Source of the DNA: Nocardia carnea NBRC 14403
GTDB lineage: Bacteria; Actinomycetota; Actinomycetes; Mycobacteriales; Mycobacteriaceae
Direction: 5' to 3'
Assembly: GCF_000308515.1 (NCBI RefSeq)
Contig: NZ_BAFV01000109.1
Location: forward strand, 1-34,249
Length of the DNA stretch: 34,249 bases
Made by a program: the position numbers and the translations under genes. This document shows, in pieces, positions 23,989 through 32,758 of this stretch. The notes under the pieces were generated by a model. It did not search any database. It saw nothing but the letters and a program-made list of their open reading frames with translations, and was not told the DNA's origin. Every line of letters begins with the position of its first letter. Within the stretch, counting starts at the first letter, position 1.

Positions 23989-25074
23989 ATGCGTATATCG
24001 AAGCGGGCCACCACCGTGACCCTGGCTCTGACCACTACCGCGGTGGTCGTGACGGCCGCGGTCGTCCACAGCTCGGGCGCCGGTGGGGCGGCCGATGCCG
24101 AAATCGCGGCCGGTGGTGGCGGCTACTGCGTCGATATGCCCGACGCAATCGGTCTCTACCCGGGAAACCCGGTGACACAAATGGGTTTCCGGGTCGGCAA
24201 GGTCGATTCTGTGCAACAGCGGGGAGACCACGTCCGGGTCGATTTCGAACTCGACGCGGGGCGCCGCTACCCGGCGGACGTCCGGGTGGTCACCCGATCG
24301 AAGTCGCTGCTCGCGGACCGCAGCCTGGAGCTGGTCGGCAACTACACGACCGGCCCCGCGCTACGGCCCACCGAATGTGTCCCGATGAGCCGTAGTTACA
24401 CGCCGAAAAGCATCTCCGAGATCGCAGGTTCCGCAGCGGATTTCATCGATGCGCTCTCGACGGCGGGCGACGGCAGCGTGCAGGGGGCCATCGGCGGCGT
24501 GCACACTGCCCTGGACGGCACCGGCGCCGCCATGAGCGCGATGCTGAGCCACGCCGCCGCGGCCGCCGCCGGCCCGGATCAGGTCACGGCCGATATCGGC
24601 GCGTCGATCATGAATATGGCCCCACTTACCGAGAACGCGCTGCGGGAGTGGGACCGGATCGGCTCGATCCTGGATCGGATGCCGCAGGTCGCTGCCGAAG
24701 GCACCGAACTGTTCCGGTTCGTGGCACGGTTCGACCGCGGCATCGGCTGGCTCGTCGCGGTCATCTACGACATCCAGCGGAAATACGGTGCCGAGCTGTG
24801 GCCGATCATGCACGGCCCCGTGGCAGACGTGATCCGGCTGGCAGCAACCCGGGCGCCGGACCTCGCACACCTGTACGGGACAATCCCATCCGTCGTGACC
24901 GCGGTGAACTACCAGGAGCAGTCCACCGGCGGTCTGTCGGTCCCCTTCCGGCCACCTTCGGTGCCCGTCGACCCGGTGCTCTGCGGGCTCCTCGGCCCGC
25001 ATTGCGAGAACAACGAATTCGCACCGGGCACAGTGAATCTCCTGTCCTTGGTGGCGTGGAAGGCGGCGACGTGA
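23989..25074 (+). CDS. mceD: Mce family protein D
   Basis: The protein has 361 residues. The N-terminal hydrophobic segment (about 9-28) reads as an anchor or signal. The MCE domain follows: GGYCVDMPDAIGLYPGNPVTQMGFRVGKV is split here by its conserved GLYPGNPV core, then TRSKSLLADRSLELVGNY. Cysteines at about 47 and 130 could form a disulfide. ATG at 23989 is 1 bp after the mceC stop. The stop overlaps the mceE GTG as GTGA. Like its neighbours it is compact, ending soon after the helical region. Confidence 0.92.
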   Translation: MRISKRATTVTLALTTTAVVVTAAVVHSSGAGGAADAEIAAGGGGYCVDMPDAIGLYPGNPVTQMGFRVGKVDSVQQRGDHVRVDFELDAGRRYPADVRVVTRSKSLLADRSLELVGNYTTGPALRPTECVPMSRSYTPKSISEIAGSAADFIDALSTAGDGSVQGAIGGVHTALDGTGAAMSAMLSHAAAAAAGPDQVTADIGASIMNMAPLTENALREWDRIGSILDRMPQVAAEGTELFRFVARFDRGIGWLVAVIYDIQRKYGAELWPIMHGPVADVIRLAATRAPDLAHLYGTIPSVVTAVNYQEQSTGGLSVPFRPPSVPVDPVLCGLLGPHCENNEFAPGTVNLLSLVAWKAAT

Positions 25075-26081
25075 AATCCTCGGGAATCGGCCGGGCACTG
25101 CGGATATCAACGGCTGCCGCCGTGGTCGCGTTCGCGGTCGCCGGATGCGGGCTAGGCCCGAACGATCTGCCGTCGGTGCGCTCCGGCGTGCACAGCGACT
25201 ACACCGTCACCATCCGGTTCGAGAATGTCATGAACCTGCCCTACGGTGCCGATGTGGTGCTGAACGGCCTGCGCGTCGGGCAGGTTCAGGCGTTGACCGC
25301 CACCCCGGACGGCATCGATGTGGCGGTCGGATTGAGCGAGACGACGAAAGTCCCGGCCGATGCCGGCGCGATCATCCGGCAGAACACCCTGCTGGGCGAC
25401 ACTTACATCGCGTTGACTCCGAGCAGCGATCCGCGCCCGGAGACCGGATTCCTCGGGCCCGGCAGCATCGTGTCGTTGGACCGCACCACCTCCCCGCCCC
25501 AGTTGGAGGACACCATCGCGGTGCTGGCCTATTTCGTGAACGGCGGCAGCATCCAGAAGATGCAGGACACCATGGCCACTCTCAACCAGACCATGCCCGC
25601 ACTTGAGGACCTGCGACGGATGGCGGCCACCGTCGCGGTGGATATGTCCGACCTGGCCGCCGGTACCGCGGAAATCGACCGGCTGTTGAACGGTCTGAAC
25701 GATACCGCGACAGCGGTGAACGACAAGGCCGAACAGTGGCAGGCGGTATTCGGTGAGCAAGGCGCCTACTACTGGCACAACGTCGCCCGCGCGGTGGTCG
25801 CCCACATCAGCACCCTACTGCCCTCGGTGGGTTCCATCTTCGAGGGCGGGCTCTGGCTCACCCCGATGCTGAATTCCCTGGCCGGCACCGCGGAGGCCGG
25901 CCGCGGTATCTGGGACGATATGCCCGCGACCACGGTGCGGCTGAACAATTTCCTGCGCACCACTTTGTTGCCGTTCACGCAGAACCCGTCCGTCGATGTC
26001 ACATCGGTGAGTACCGGCAACGGTCACGAATTGATCGGCGACGCCACCTCGATCCTGCGCATGCTGGGAGCGGTCCGATGA
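25071..26081 (+). CDS. mceE: Mce family lipoprotein E
   Basis: The protein has 336 residues. The signal peptide ends in a lipobox AVAGC with the lipidated cysteine at C25, as expected for the MceE (LprK-like) position. The MCE domain follows: ENVMNLPYGADVVLNGLRVG, IRQNTLLGDTYIALTP. The GTG start at 25071 overlaps mceD by 4 nt and its stop overlaps the mceF ATG by 4 nt. The lipid anchor should tether this subunit to the outer leaflet of the plasma membrane while it joins the Mce tube. Confidence 0.94.
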   Translation: MKSSGIGRALRISTAAAVVAFAVAGCGLGPNDLPSVRSGVHSDYTVTIRFENVMNLPYGADVVLNGLRVGQVQALTATPDGIDVAVGLSETTKVPADAGAIIRQNTLLGDTYIALTPSSDPRPETGFLGPGSIVSLDRTTSPPQLEDTIAVLAYFVNGGSIQKMQDTMATLNQTMPALEDLRRMAATVAVDMSDLAAGTAEIDRLLNGLNDTATAVNDKAEQWQAVFGEQGAYYWHNVARAVVAHISTLLPSVGSIFEGGLWLTPMLNSLAGTAEAGRGIWDDMPATTVRLNNFLRTTLLPFTQNPSVDVTSVSTGNGHELIGDATSILRMLGAVR

Positions 26082-27049
26082 TCCTCACACGCACCCGGGT
26101 CTCGGTCGTCGCCATGTCGGCCTTGACCGCCCTGTCGCTGCTCTACATCCAGCGTGTCGGCCTGGATGTGGACCAGCTGCGCGATACTCGTTCGGCCGAA
26201 CTGACGGTGCCCGACACCAACGGCATCCTGGTCGGTTCCCGCGTGCTGCTGCGCGGTGTGCCGATCGGCAAGGTCACCGAGATCGAACCGGCTGCCGGGA
26301 GTGTCCGGCTCGGGCTCAGCTACCGGGAGTCCGACCCCATTCCGGTCGACAGCTGGTTCCGGGTGGACAATCTCTCGGCTCTCGGTGAATCCTATATTTC
26401 GGTGCTGCCGCACACAGGGGAGGGTCCTTACCTGACCGATGGTGCGGAGATCGACCCCGCCCGAGTCGCCGTTCCGACCACCTTCAAGGAGCTGTCCGCA
26501 CGCCTGGCGCACCTGCTCCAGCAGGTCGATCCTGATCAGGTCCAGCAGATCTTCGACACTCTCGATGTCGGTCTGCCCGACGGCGTACAGGTGATCGGCG
26601 ACCTGAACCGCGCCGGCGCGCTGCTCGCCGCCGAATTCACCCAGCAGACAGACAATCTGGTCACCCTGCTCAGTACGTTGCAACCGCTGCTCATGAAGAC
26701 CGCCGGCGTCCCGGGGAGTTTGGCTGCTACGAGCCCACAGCTGAACGGCTTCGGCACCGGGTTCCAGGACATGCTGAACTCGGTGCGTGATGCCATGCGG
26801 CGCGGTCCGCTGCTCGAAGGCATTCGCGACGGTGCCAGCCCGCTGTTCGGCGAGTTGCAGAAGTTCCTCGATCTCACCGCCGCCGATCTGAACGTCGTCG
26901 GGGTGAACCTGCTACCCGCCGCCCAGGCCGGCGGTGCGGCCCTGCGCACGGTCGATCTCGGCAGTCTGCTCGGCCGGATGCTGGCAGCGACCGACCCACC
27001 CGGCGCGGTGACCGTACACGTCCCCGGCGCTCCGATCCCCCCGAAATAA
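26078..27049 (+). CDS. mceF: Mce family protein F
   Basis: The protein has 323 residues. A short N-terminal hydrophobic segment (about 8-24) is followed by the MCE domain (NGILVGSRVLLRGVPIGKVTEI, FRVDNLSALGESYISVLP) and a helical region ending in a proline-rich tip (PGAPIPPK). ATG at 26078 overlaps the mceE stop. It is the last of the six Mce subunits. The following gene starts 27 bp downstream with its own ribosome binding site. Confidence 0.92.
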   Translation: MILTRTRVSVVAMSALTALSLLYIQRVGLDVDQLRDTRSAELTVPDTNGILVGSRVLLRGVPIGKVTEIEPAAGSVRLGLSYRESDPIPVDSWFRVDNLSALGESYISVLPHTGEGPYLTDGAEIDPARVAVPTTFKELSARLAHLLQQVDPDQVQQIFDTLDVGLPDGVQVIGDLNRAGALLAAEFTQQTDNLVTLLSTLQPLLMKTAGVPGSLAATSPQLNGFGTGFQDMLNSVRDAMRRGPLLEGIRDGASPLFGELQKFLDLTAADLNVVGVNLLPAAQAGGAALRTVDLGSLLGRMLAATDPPGAVTVHVPGAPIPPK

Positions 27050-27076
27050 AAAGCCCCGATTGGAAGGAACAGGTTG

Positions 27077-27703
27077 ATGCCGGAGAAGTCATCGGCCACA
27101 GCGGTCATCGAGAAGAACGAGGAACAGCCGGCGGAGCCAGTGCATGCTGAACCCGGCGCGCATGGGTGGTTCGCCGGCCGGGCGGTCTCACTGCGTGCCA
27201 TCAGTGTGGCCGTGGCGATCGTGGCGATCGTTGCCGTGATCGGCGCGCTGGGATGGCAGTGGCGATCGGCCGCAGCCGAACTCGGCCGGCGCGACGCCGC
27301 TGCGGCCGATCAGCGGCATGCCGAGCAGGTCGCCCTCGACTATGCCACCGGTGCCGCGCAGATGAGTTTCGAGAATCCGCAGGAGTGGCGCAGCCGGCTC
27401 ATCGCGAACACCACGCCGGAGCTCAACGGCCGGCTCGCCCGGGCGGCGACCTCCATGGAGCAGCTCATCGGTCCGCTGCAGTGGTCGTCCACCGCACATC
27501 CGATCGCGGCCAAGGTCGAATCCGAGTCCGGCGGGATCTACCACGTCGTCTGTTTCGTCGATGTGCTGACCAAGAATGTCCAGGCGCCGGAAGGAATCCA
27601 GTCGACCGCAACCTACAAGCTGAGCATCGACAGCGGACGGGACTGGACCATCACCGAGATCAGCGGAATCGACTCGGCGCTCGGCGGCGGCACTCCGCGC
27701 TGA
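27077..27703 (+). CDS. Mce-associated membrane protein
   Basis: The protein has 208 residues. An acidic, disordered N-terminus (about 1-30) is followed by one transmembrane helix (about 42-61, VAVAIVAIVAVIGALGW). A periplasmic domain of the Mam/NTF2-like type follows, containing ALDYATGAAQMSF and a C-terminal beta-rich half (VCFVDVLTKNVQ, TYKLSIDSGRDWTITEI). Such proteins are commonly encoded after mceF and are thought to stabilise the complex. ATG at 27077 has GGAAGGA 8-9 nt upstream; the TTG immediately before it is an alternative. It lies 30 bp before the ATPase gene. Confidence 0.87.
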   Translation: MPEKSSATAVIEKNEEQPAEPVHAEPGAHGWFAGRAVSLRAISVAVAIVAIVAVIGALGWQWRSAAAELGRRDAAAADQRHAEQVALDYATGAAQMSFENPQEWRSRLIANTTPELNGRLARAATSMEQLIGPLQWSSTAHPIAAKVESESGGIYHVVCFVDVLTKNVQAPEGIQSTATYKLSIDSGRDWTITEISGIDSALGGGTPR

Positions 27704-27733
27704 TCCGCGCACACATTCGAGAAAGGGGTCATC

Positions 27734-28759
27734 GTGGGTGTCGAGGTCAGGACCGAGGGAATTGCCAAATCGTTCGGCTCGCAGCAGATTTGGCAGGATA
27801 TATCCTTGACGCTGCCCTCCGGTGAGGTCAGCGCGTTGCTCGGTCCCTCCGGTACGGGCAAGTCGGTGTTCTTGAAGTCGTTGATCGGATTGCTGCGGCC
27901 GGAGCAGGGTTCGATCCATGTCGACGGTGTGGATATCACGACATGCTCGAACAAACAGCTTTACGAGATCCGGAAGCTGTTCGGGGTGTTGTTCCAGGAC
28001 GGCGCGCTCTTCGGTTCCATGAACCTGTTCGACAATGTGGCGTTCCCGTTGCGGGAGCATACGAACAAGCCGGAGACCGAGATCAAGAAGATCGTGCTGG
28101 AGAAGCTGGAGTTGACCGGTCTGCTGGGCGCGGAGAACAAGCTTCCCGGCGAGATCTCCGGTGGTATGCGCAAGCGTGCCGGGCTGGCGCGGGCGTTGGT
28201 GCTCGATCCCCAGATCATCCTGGTCGACGAGCCGGACTCGGGGCTTGATCCGGTGCGGACCTCGTACCTGTCGCAGCTGCTGATCGATATCAATGCACAG
28301 ATCGATGCGACCATCCTGATCGTCACCCACAACATCAACCTGGCGCGGGCGGTTCCGGACAATATCGGCATGCTGTTCCGGCGTCGGCTGGTGATGTTCG
28401 GGCCCCGTGAGGTGCTCCTCACCTCCGAGGAGCCGGTGGTGAAGCAGTTCCTGAACGGTCGCATGGTCGGGCCGATCGGTATGTCGGAGGAGAAGGACGA
28501 GGGCCAGATGGCGCGCGAGCGGGCGCTCGTGGACGCCGGGCACCACCAGGGCGGTGCCGAGGAGGTCGAAGGCGTCATTCCGCAGATGCGTGCTACTCCG
28601 GGTATGCCGGAGCGTGGGGCTGTGTGGCGTCGTCAACAGCGGGTGCGCGAGATCATGCATACCTTGCCGCGCCGTGCACAGGAGGCGATCGGCGCTGAAC
28701 TCGCGCCCGTGGTGTACCCACCCACAGGCCCGGGTGAGTACACGACGTCCAGCCGGTGA
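27734..28759 (+). CDS. mceG: Mce transporter ATPase (Mkl/MceG)
   Basis: This 341-residue ABC ATPase has Walker A GPSGTGKS (37-44), a Q-loop at FQDG (Q88), the signature ISGGMRKR (141-148), Walker B IILVDEPDSGLDP (E166 catalytic) and the H-loop THN (H199). The roughly 90-residue C-terminal extension is typical of Mkl/MceG. It hydrolyses ATP to drive lipid import through YrbEA/B and the Mce tube. GTG at 27734 follows GAAAGGGG. In Mycobacterium tuberculosis this ATPase is encoded away from the mce operons and shared, whereas here it is the last gene of the operon, so the locus may be self-sufficient. Confidence 0.95.
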   Translation: MGVEVRTEGIAKSFGSQQIWQDISLTLPSGEVSALLGPSGTGKSVFLKSLIGLLRPEQGSIHVDGVDITTCSNKQLYEIRKLFGVLFQDGALFGSMNLFDNVAFPLREHTNKPETEIKKIVLEKLELTGLLGAENKLPGEISGGMRKRAGLARALVLDPQIILVDEPDSGLDPVRTSYLSQLLIDINAQIDATILIVTHNINLARAVPDNIGMLFRRRLVMFGPREVLLTSEEPVVKQFLNGRMVGPIGMSEEKDEGQMARERALVDAGHHQGGAEEVEGVIPQMRATPGMPERGAVWRRQQRVREIMHTLPRRAQEAIGAELAPVVYPPTGPGEYTTSSR

Positions 28760-28776
28760 CTTCAGAGGAGGTTCGG

Positions 28777-28815
28777 ATGACCGGACCACGAAACGACCGG
28801 TTCGGGCGTGGCTGA
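28777..28815 (+). pseudogene. aborted 12-codon frame behind a strong ribosome binding site
   Basis: AGAGGAGG (28765-28772) sits 4 nt before an ATG whose frame ends after 12 residues (MTGPRNDRFGRG). The ribosome binding site is among the best in the window, yet no gene follows. It may be the remains of a gene that once ended the mce operon. The rest of 28816-28985 shows no coding signal. Confidence 0.3.
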
Positions 28816-28985
28816 ATCGGACCTGTATGCCGGGTTGAATGCCTTCGGCTCAGCTCTCTCACGAGGTGGGACGGGCCGCTGGCCGGGCGCAGGGCGAGTC
28901 TGAAATCGTCGGGTTATCTTTTCCTCTGTGACCAGGAGACAATGATGGATACCGACCGGCGCTCGTCTATCTGCGGACGGATCGC

Positions 28986-29789
28986 ATGAAGGCGTGGCAG
29001 TTCACCGAGCCGCACGAACCCATGGTCCTCGTCGAGTTGCCCGACCCCGAACCCGCTGCGGGTGAAGTCGTCCTCGATGTGTGTGCTGCGGGTCTGTGCC
29101 ATTCCGATGTCGACATCCTGGAAGGGGGCCCGCTGCTGAACCGGCTCACACAGCGGCCGATCGTCCTGGGTCACGAGGTTTCCGGAGTGGTTACCCGGGT
29201 GGGCGTGGGTGTCACGAAGTTCGCGGTCGGTGATCGAGTTGCGGTGTACGGGCAGGGGTATCGGATCGCCCCTCCGGGGTGGGAGCACGAGTCGCGCCGT
29301 GACGGTGTCGGCCTCGGCCGCGACGGGGGTTTCGCGGAGCGGACCACGGCGTGGGAATACGAGCTGACGAAAATCCCGGACGGGCTCGATTTCGATCAGG
29401 CGGCGTCGGCCACCGATGCGGGGATGACCGCGTATCACGCGATCCGGGTGGGTGCGGTGGCGCCGGGACGTCGGGTGGGCATCATCGGGCTCGGCGGCCT
29501 CGGTTTCACCGGCGCCCGGATCGCCAAGATTTTGGGTGCACACGTCGTCGCCGCCGAGACGAATGCCGCCATCCACGGCGCGGCGCGGGAGGCGGGCATC
29601 GATGAGGTCGTCGCTGATTCCGCGGATCTCGTGGGGATGGAACTCGATGCCGTCATCGATTATGCGGGCTTCGGGACGACGACGGCCGCGGCCGTGGAGG
29701 CAGTGCGCCCGGGCGGACGCGTCGTGCAGGTCGGGCTGGGAAAGGCGAACTCCGCCGAGGCGGCCGGCCGGGCTCTTTCCGATGTCTGA
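28986..29789 (+). pseudogene. zinc-type alcohol dehydrogenase, truncated at the C-terminus
   Basis: The frame gives 267 residues of a medium-chain dehydrogenase that is usually about 340 residues. The catalytic zinc ligands are present (C38 in GLCHSD, H63/E64 in GHE) and so is the NAD motif GLGGLG (169-173 region). The structural-zinc lobe is shortened (YRIAPPGWEHESRRDG) and has no cysteines, as in some CoA-ester-linked dehydrogenases. The protein stops right after VVQVGLGKAN, where the last helices and strands of the fold should follow, and no continuation is seen in other frames. It is probably inactive and marks the boundary with decayed sequence. It could still be expressed; no promoter matching the upstream regulon motif was found. 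Confidence 0.75.
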
Positions 29790-29937
29790 CCGCGGCCGAC
29801 GAAGGGAGCCAGGCAGTTGTCCGCGAGGTCCGGGTGCCGAACTCGGGCAGCTCGACGGCGACGGCGACGTCCGTGACCACGACGGCTCCTCTCTGGTCAA
29901 GCCCTGGTCGTGGGGACTTGGTCGCGACGCTGGAATC

Positions 29938-30303
29938 TCCGATCGAGGATTCGCGACGAAGTATGCCACGAACGTGTCGTCGAGCATTGATGAGATCCGG
30001 TCGGCCGGTGAGGCGATCGGTGTCGCCGCCACAACGTTCAGCGACACCGACAACGGCTTCGCCGCTGCGCTCACTTCCGTGAGCGCCACGTTGGGGTCTG
30101 ACAGCGTGGCGCACGTCTCGGGGGCGGGCGCCGGCCCGCGGAAGTACACGGGACTGCAGTTGCCGACTTTGCCGGGTATCGAAACTGGGACGTTCGCACT
30201 GAGGCAGCTGATGACCGATTGCGCGGAGGTACTGCACACCATGGAGGACGGGCATGGTGAGGCATTGGTTTTCGCCGGGTCGCGGACTATCTGGATCCGC
30301 TGA
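29938..30303 (+). pseudogene. decayed EspC-like (type VII secretion associated) remnant
   Basis: The frame contains VSSSIDEIRSAGEAIGV and then TFSDTDNGFAAAL, which resembles the helical halves of small EspC/DUF2580-like proteins of ESX systems. It has no start codon in a sensible place, because its 5' side joins directly to unrelated sequence after the truncated dehydrogenase. About 60 further residues follow before the next gene remnant starts in another frame. The family assignment is by pattern only and is tentative. Confidence 0.4.
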
Positions 30304-30910
30304 CGGCCGACTGGGAAGTGCTGGCCGCCGTCGGCGGCAACATCCGCCTGCTCGGAACGAGCGACTTCGTCACCGGCGAGAATGTGGCGGGCCTGGCCAA
30401 CTGGATAGGTCGGTCCTGGTCCGGTTCGGCCGCGAGGGGATTCGGCGACATCACGCATTCACTGCGGCAGCGGATACTCGACCGTAGCGACTACGCGGAG
30501 CGGATCGGCACGCTCGTTCAGCGGGCGGTGCCGCCATCGAGCGGCAGGCTTTGAACCAGGCGATGGCGCTCTACGATGAGCTCACGACGCCGGTCACCAA
30601 GCACGACGCCGCTTTTCCGCTCGGTGTGTGGGCCGCGTCCGGCGCCGAAGGCATCGTCGACAGGATCGCCGTGATTCGGCGTACTGCGGATCAGCGTCTG
30701 ACGTCGATCGATGACGTACTGGCCAGAGTTCGCTCCGTGCTCGACTTCAACCCGGCCCGATCCGTATCCGAGATCGACACGGACTTCGAAGTTCCGGCCA
30801 AAATTGGCGTGGACCCCGGTGTTCGACGGTTCGGCTTCGGTGACCACATGTGGACGGAGTGCTGTTCACCGAGCTTCTCCGCCGATCACCAGTACCCCAG
30901 CCGCATCTAA
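30254..30910 (+). pseudogene. frameshifted WXG-like secreted protein gene
   Basis: The frame starts at ATG 30254 (MVRHWFS), but sequence resembling a continuation (RVADYLDPLTADWEVLAAVGG, then NWIGRSWSGSAARGF) lies in the next frame from about 30276. An extra C in TCGCCGGG (about 30274-30278) explains the shift. A second shift of opposite sign near 30520-30530 (GCGGTGCC) restores the first frame for ERQALNQAMALYDEL and the rest to 30910. The W-S-G turn and flanking helices suggest a WXG-type type VII secretion substrate, paired with the EspC-like remnant upstream. With two frame breaks it is a pseudogene unless these are sequencing errors. Sequence 30911-31061 holds nothing I recognise. Confidence 0.5.
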
Positions 30911-31061
30911 TTACATTGTGCAGAGACGTCCTCACGTCGTCGAGAAAAGCTGGACGCGCGTGTAGTCGCGCTTGCTGTCGATCAACCAGTCGGGGAATAG
31001 TTGGGGACTGCTGCACGATTCCGGTCACAGCGTGACACACCCAGGGTAGCGGCCGTGTGAG

Positions 31062-31524
31062 TCATGCCCGTGCCCACGCGTGCGGATCTCGGGTGGGTAT
31101 TCCGCGCCGACGCAGTGCGGCGAGGACGGTGGTGTGACTGACGTTGAGATGGTTGCCGACCCGGGCAAGTGACCAGCCGAGTCGGTAGAGGTGGATGGCG
31201 GTGTCGACCTGGTCGCGGGACAGGCCGCGTCGGCCCATCGGTACCCCGTGCCGGTGGAGGATATTGCTGACCGTGCGCCGTTCGATACCGAATCGGGCGG
31301 CCAGTTCGTACACGGTTGCTCCGGCCTGGTAGCCGTTGATCAGCGCCGCGACTCGATCAGCATCGAGCTGCCGCGCCCGCTGTAGTTTTGGGGCGCTCCA
31401 CCGCGGGCGGGTCAAGTGTTGTCGGGTCGGGTAGCTTCTGGATCAGCGTTTCCAGCGCTTCTACCTGCGTTTCAGGGTTGTAGTAGCGTCCCCCAAGGTC
31501 CACCAATTTAGTCGGTCTACGAAC
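31062..31524 (-). pseudogene. recombinase-like double-HTH protein, frameshifted and cut by an IS
   Basis: On the minus strand, residues from 31415 to 31062 contain two helix-turn-helix units (TVYELAARFGIERRTVSNIL and SLARVGNHLNVSHTTVLAAL) of the kind found at the C-terminus of serine recombinases and related actinobacterial HTH proteins. The only start in that frame is a weak TTG. The likely N-terminal part (GGRYYNPETQVEALETLIQ) is in the adjacent frame and joins at a CCCCAAAA run (about 31390-31397), so one extra base probably breaks the gene. Its upstream side ends at the IS terminus at 31525. Confidence 0.5.
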
Positions 31525-31596
31525 TGATGTGCCCCCGGTTCTACAGAGTCGGTTTGCTTGACTCTTGGTCACGAAGTCATCGAAGGAGACTTGTTC

Positions 31597-31896
31597 GTGC
31601 CAAGGCGTTATCCCGAAGAGTTCCGTCGCAAGGTGCTGGACCTGGTCGCTGCCGGTCGCCCGGTCGCGCAGGTAGCGACTGATCTGGGCATCAGCGATCA
31701 GACGATCTACGGCTGGCGTAAGCAAGATCTGGTCGACACCGGGCAGCTACCGGGCGCGACCCGCGGTGAACAGGCCGAACTATCCGCCGCGAAGCGGCGG
31801 ATACGGGAACTCGAGCAAGAGGTCGCGATCCTGAAACGTGCTCGTGAACTGCTGAAAGAGCAAGGTGGCGATCCAAAAGGCGATACGCGGCCATAG
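31597..31896 (+). CDS. IS3-family transposase orfA (element A)
   Basis: The protein has 99 residues with an N-terminal HTH (EEFRRKVLDLVAAGR, QVATDLGISDQTIYGWRKQD) and a C-terminal leucine-zipper-like helix (AAKRRIRELEQEVAILKRARELL). It binds the IS ends and forms the DNA-binding part of the OrfAB fusion. GTG at 31597 is preceded by GAAGGAGA at 7 nt. An A-AAA-G slippery sequence (31875-31879) near its end matches the usual -1 frameshift site into orfB. Confidence 0.87.
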   Translation: MPRRYPEEFRRKVLDLVAAGRPVAQVATDLGISDQTIYGWRKQDLVDTGQLPGATRGEQAELSAAKRRIRELEQEVAILKRARELLKEQGGDPKGDTRP

Positions 31897-31901
31897 CAAC
31901 G

Positions 31902-32758
31902 ATGGCGTCCGAGGGATTGCCGGTGCAGGCCGCGTGCCGGCTCCTGGGTGTCGCCGAATCCGGGTACTACCTCTGGCGGTCCCGGCCGCCGTCGCAACGG
32001 GCGATTCGGCATGCATGGCTGCTCGATCAGATCCGTGGCGTGCATGCCGCTTCGCGCGGCACCTATGGCGCTCGCCGTGTCCACGCCGAACTCACCCTCG
32101 GTCTCGGTATCCGCGTCGGTCACAACCAGGTCGAGATGCTGATGGCTCGTGCAGCGGTCAAGGGGCTGCCCGGAAACCGGCGGGCGAGACCGAAGCACCA
32201 GACGCCTACCGCCAGTGATCTGGTCAACCGATCGTTCGCCCGGAAACAGCCAAATCAGTTGTGGGTCACCGATATAACGGAACATTTCACGAGGGAAGGA
32301 AAAGTGTATTGCGCGGTTGTGCTCGATACGTTCTCGCGGCGAGTGGTCGGCTGGTCGGCTGGTCGATCGACTCGACACAGACTGCGGCACTGGTCACCAA
32401 CGCGCTCGGGATGGCGATCTCGAACCGCGCACCAGAGCCCGGGACACTGATTCATTCCGATCATGGGACGCAATTCACCTCTTGGGCCTTCACCGACCGG
32501 GCTCGCAAGTCCGGGCTGGTGCCGTCGATGGGGTCGATCGGTGACTGCTACGACAACGCGGTCATCGAATCCTTCTGGGGCAGAATGCAAACCGAGCTAC
32601 TCAACCGGAAACGCTGGCGAACACGGATCGAGCTGGCGAACGCGCTTTTCGAGTACCTCGAGATCTTCCACAACCGTCAGCGGCGCCACTCGGCCCTCGG
32701 TATGCGGACTCCGATCGAATACGAGATGATGCAACCACCCGTCCAACCCGTGGCCTGA
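31902..32758 (+). pseudogene. IS3-family transposase orfB (element A), broken by an 8-bp duplication
   Basis: The integrase-like domain has the first catalytic Asp in WVTDIT, the second in HSDHGTQF and the Glu in NAVIESFW, so the DDE set was complete. Between the first and second, GGTCGGCT occurs twice in tandem (32345-32352, 32353-32360). This shifts the frame by two: the frame from 31902 runs off to 32450, while the rest of the domain continues in the frame ending at 32758. Removing one copy restores VVGWSIDSTQTA. The coordinates cover both halves. Confidence 0.85.

Noticed and set aside
19190..28759. Operon being the mce4 cholesterol importer
   Set aside because: No neighbouring sterol ring-degradation genes are recognisable, and the Mce proteins are shorter than the usual Mce4 set; an assignment by phylogeny is not possible here.
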